Below are positions 21,821 to 24,053 of a DNA stretch of 24,053 bases, piece after piece; position 1 is the stretch's first letter, and each line of letters begins with the position of its first letter. The position numbers and the translations under genes were made by a program. Under the pieces are notes generated by a model, which saw only the letters and a list, made by a program, of their open reading frames with translations, was not told the origin of the DNA and did not search any database. The stretch is taken from positions 1 through 24,053 of the forward strand of contig JALNWS010000042.1 in NCBI GenBank assembly GCA_023230755.1, in the 5' to 3' direction. Source of the DNA: Azoarcus sp. (GTDB taxonomy: Bacteria; Pseudomonadota; Gammaproteobacteria; Burkholderiales; Rhodocyclaceae).

Positions 21821-23896
21821 ATGCGTATTCCCCGCTTTCTGAGACCGCCGCTGGCGTATTTCCTCGGCTCGGTCCGCGCCAAGCTGCTCTTCCTCGTGCT
21901 GGCACCGCTGATGCTCGGCTTCCCGATCATCATGGGGCTGACCTGGTACTGGAGCCACACCTATTACCACAAGCTGCTGGTGTTCAAGGTCGGCAGCGAT
22001 CTGGTGACAGCCAACGAGTATTTCGATCGGGTCGTGGAGGGCGTCGGCACCCGTGTGGGCGGTCTCGCGACGTCCCGGCAACTGGCGCAGGCGCTCGCGG
22101 AAGGCGGAACGGGGGCGCTGCTCAAGGCCGAACTGGGCGAGCTGGCACTCGATTTCATCAACGTGCTCGATGTCAATGGTCGCGTGCTGTACTCCACCGG
22201 AAGCCTGCCCGCAGGTGCCGAGCGTGGTACGTGGCCGATTGTGTCGCGCGCGATCCGTGAGGGCGCGGGAGAGCGCAGCGTGGTAGAGATCTTCAGCCCG
22301 GATGCATTGGCCGCGATTTCGCCGGCACTGCGCGACCGTGCGCGTCTGGCGCTGGTCGACACGCCGCGTGCGGCCGCTGATTCCCGCTCTCAGGAAGACC
22401 GTGGCATGGTGATTCATGCTGCCGCACCGGTGTTTGACGCTCGCGGCAACCTGACCGGGGTCATCGAGGGCGGGGTGTTGCTCAATGGCAATCTCGGCTT
22501 TGTCGACACCATCAATGCCATCGTCTACCGGGAAGACTCTCTGCCGCTGGGCAGCAAGGGCACGGCGACGCTCTTTCTCGGCGACGCCCGCATCGCCACC
22601 AATGTGCGTCTTTTTCAGGGCGAGCGGGCACTCGGCACGCGTGCGTCGGCTGAGGTGAGCAAGCATGTGCTCATCGATGGCAAGACCTGGCTGGAGCGGG
22701 CTTTCGTCGTCAACGACTGGTATGTGTCGGGCTATGAGCCGATCGTCGACAGTCAGGGCGAGCGTGTGGGCATGCTCTACGTCGGCTTTCTCGAAGCACC
22801 GTTCAGTGCGGCGAAGACGGTCGCCCTGCTGGTGATCTTCTGCCTCTTCCTCGTGATCAGCATCATCGGTGCGGTGTGGTCGCTGCACTGGGCGCGCAGC
22901 ATTTTCCGTCCGATCGAGCGCATGCATGGCGCGATCCGAAACATCGGCCGGGGTGACAATTCGGCGCGTGTCGGGCCGGTCGACAGCCGCGACGAGCTCG
23001 GGCTGCTGGCGCACGAGTTCGATCGTCTGCTCGACGTACTCGCGTTAAAGCGTGACCAGCTTGAGCAGCTTGCCGCGTCGCTCGACCGCAAGGTGGAGGC
23101 GCGCACCCGCGACCTCGAAACCGCCAACGCCGAGCTGCGTGCCGCCCAGCGCCAGTTGCTGATGAGCGAGAAGCTCGCCGCGATTGGCGAGCTGACCGCA
23201 GGCGTAGCGCACGAGATCAGCAATCCGGCAGCGGTCATCCAGGGCAACCTCGATCTCTTGCGCGAAGAGCTTGGGCCTCACGCTGCACCGGTGATGGGCG
23301 AGATCCGTCTGATCGACGAACAGGTCAACCGCATCCGGCTGATCGTGACCAAGCTGCTGCAGTTTGCCCGGCCCGGCGAATTTGCGGGCTATGTCGAGAC
23401 CGTCGACCCGGCTGCGGTGATCGCCGATTGCCTGGTGCTGACGCGGCAGCATCTGAGCAGCCGTGGTGTGACCGTGGTACAGCACCTGCAGACCGCGCGC
23501 CGGGTGGAGATCAACACTCAGGAACTGCAGCAGGTCCTGATCAATCTGATCGTCAACGCGGTGCAGGCCATGCCCGATGGCGGCACGCTGACGCTGAGTT
23601 CCACGTCGTGGGATGAGCATGACATGCCCTGCGGGGTGTGCATCACGGTGAGTGACACCGGTCAGGGTATCCGGGAGGACGATCTCGCGCGTATATTCGA
23701 CCCCTTTTTCACCACCAAGAAGACGCAGGGGACGGGGCTCGGGCTGTCGATCAGCTATTCATTGATCGAGCGCTACGGGGGGCGCATCACGGTGGACAGC
23801 AGCCATGGCAAGGGAGCGACCTTCACCCTGTGGATTCGCGCCGAGCCGGTGTATCGCAACGAACACGCCGAAGCGGTCCGCAGCAGCGGCGGCTGA
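21821..23896 (+). CDS. Membrane sensor histidine kinase with periplasmic Cache-like domain
   Basis: A 691-residue inner-membrane kinase, partner of the NtrC-family regulator just upstream. Layout: helix 1 (about 18-43), a periplasmic sensing domain (about 45-330) with a Cache-like pattern (VIHAAAPVFDARGNLTGVIEGG), helix 2 (about 333-356), HAMP (about 357-410), a coiled coil, then the kinase core. The H-box holds His464 in GVAHEISNPAAVI. The ATPase part has the N-box LINLIVNAVQAM, DTGQGI, FDPFFTTK and GTGLGLSISYSL. The periplasmic region suggests a small external ligand, which I cannot name. The ATG at 21821 precedes the first helix closely. mobB follows after 13 bases. Confidence 0.92.
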   Translation: MRIPRFLRPPLAYFLGSVRAKLLFLVLAPLMLGFPIIMGLTWYWSHTYYHKLLVFKVGSDLVTANEYFDRVVEGVGTRVGGLATSRQLAQALAEGGTGALLKAELGELALDFINVLDVNGRVLYSTGSLPAGAERGTWPIVSRAIREGAGERSVVEIFSPDALAAISPALRDRARLALVDTPRAAADSRSQEDRGMVIHAAAPVFDARGNLTGVIEGGVLLNGNLGFVDTINAIVYREDSLPLGSKGTATLFLGDARIATNVRLFQGERALGTRASAEVSKHVLIDGKTWLERAFVVNDWYVSGYEPIVDSQGERVGMLYVGFLEAPFSAAKTVALLVIFCLFLVISIIGAVWSLHWARSIFRPIERMHGAIRNIGRGDNSARVGPVDSRDELGLLAHEFDRLLDVLALKRDQLEQLAASLDRKVEARTRDLETANAELRAAQRQLLMSEKLAAIGELTAGVAHEISNPAAVIQGNLDLLREELGPHAAPVMGEIRLIDEQVNRIRLIVTKLLQFARPGEFAGYVETVDPAAVIADCLVLTRQHLSSRGVTVVQHLQTARRVEINTQELQQVLINLIVNAVQAMPDGGTLTLSSTSWDEHDMPCGVCITVSDTGQGIREDDLARIFDPFFTTKKTQGTGLGLSISYSLIERYGGRITVDSSHGKGATFTLWIRAEPVYRNEHAEAVRSSGG

Positions 23897-23909
23897 CAGG
23901 AAAGAGACG

Positions 23910-24053
23910 ATGAAGGTGATCGGATTCGCCGGCTGGTCCGGCAGTGGCAAGACGACGCTGGTCGAGCAGGTGATCGGCATCCTGTCGCAACGCGGCCTTG
24001 CGGTGTCGCTGGTCAAGCATGCCCACCATACCTTCGATATCGACCATGAGGGC
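23910..24053 (+). CDS. mobB: Molybdopterin-guanine dinucleotide biosynthesis adapter MobB, 5' part
   Basis: The first 48 codons of a gene that runs out of the window. They begin MKVIGFAGWSGSGKTTLVEQ with a P-loop (GWSGSGKTT), continue with VSLVKHAHHTFDIDHEG, and match the N-terminus of MobB, a GTP-binding protein that assists MobA in making the guanine dinucleotide form of the molybdenum cofactor. The ATG at 23910 follows an AGGAAAG site and lies 13 bases after the histidine kinase stop, so it may share that transcript. Confidence 0.92.
   Translation, partial: MKVIGFAGWSGSGKTTLVEQVIGILSQRGLAVSLVKHAHHTFDIDHEG

Overview
The window is GC-rich bacterial chromosome with tightly packed genes and no mobile elements, rRNA, tRNA or CRISPR that I can see. 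The gene set suggests a betaproteobacterium of the Rhodocyclales type (Thauera/Azoarcus-like): type II QueF, HemJ, a small HiPIP, a short c551-type cytochrome, molybdate uptake with ModD, and many c-di-GMP and HDOD proteins. The placement is inference from protein resemblance, not from a marker gene.

Layout. (1) 2-2118, plus strand: end of modB, then modC and modD, for molybdate import. (2) 2147-4499, minus strand: a SulP anion transporter followed by a two-domain universal stress protein, convergent with modD. (3) 4843-5688: queF, for the last step of preQ1 synthesis. (4) 5693-11363: a complete urease operon in the order ureD, ureA, an unrecognised small gene, ureB, ureC, ureE, ureF, ureG. 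It is preceded by what looks like an NtrC site and a sigma-54 promoter, so urea use is probably switched on by nitrogen limitation. No urea transporter gene is present in the window. (5) 11466-12542: a Tat-exported HiPIP (minus) and an exported cytochrome c (plus), divergent, each closed by a strong terminator. (6) 19012 down to 12549, minus strand: four closely spaced genes that look like one operon, encoding a ferredoxin/flavin reductase, an HDOD protein with a degraded EAL-like N-terminus, a soluble HDOD-histidine kinase and a REC-PAS-GGDEF-EAL protein. (7) 19034-24053, plus strand: an SDR-type protein, hemJ, an NtrC-family response regulator with its membrane histidine kinase, and the start of mobB (molybdopterin guanine dinucleotide synthesis).

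How the parts fit. Molybdenum genes lie at both ends (modBCD, mobB), consistent with an organism that relies on molybdoenzymes. The urease operon supplies apoenzyme, nickel delivery (UreE) and the UreDFG maturation complex. Region 6 reads as a self-contained redox-to-c-di-GMP signalling unit and is the best candidate for a system without an established description. The unrecognised gene between ureA and ureB is the best single-gene candidate. Several genes (queF, ureD, the SDR gene) lack a Shine-Dalgarno sequence and have promoter-like elements ending a few bases before the start codon, which would give leaderless transcripts.
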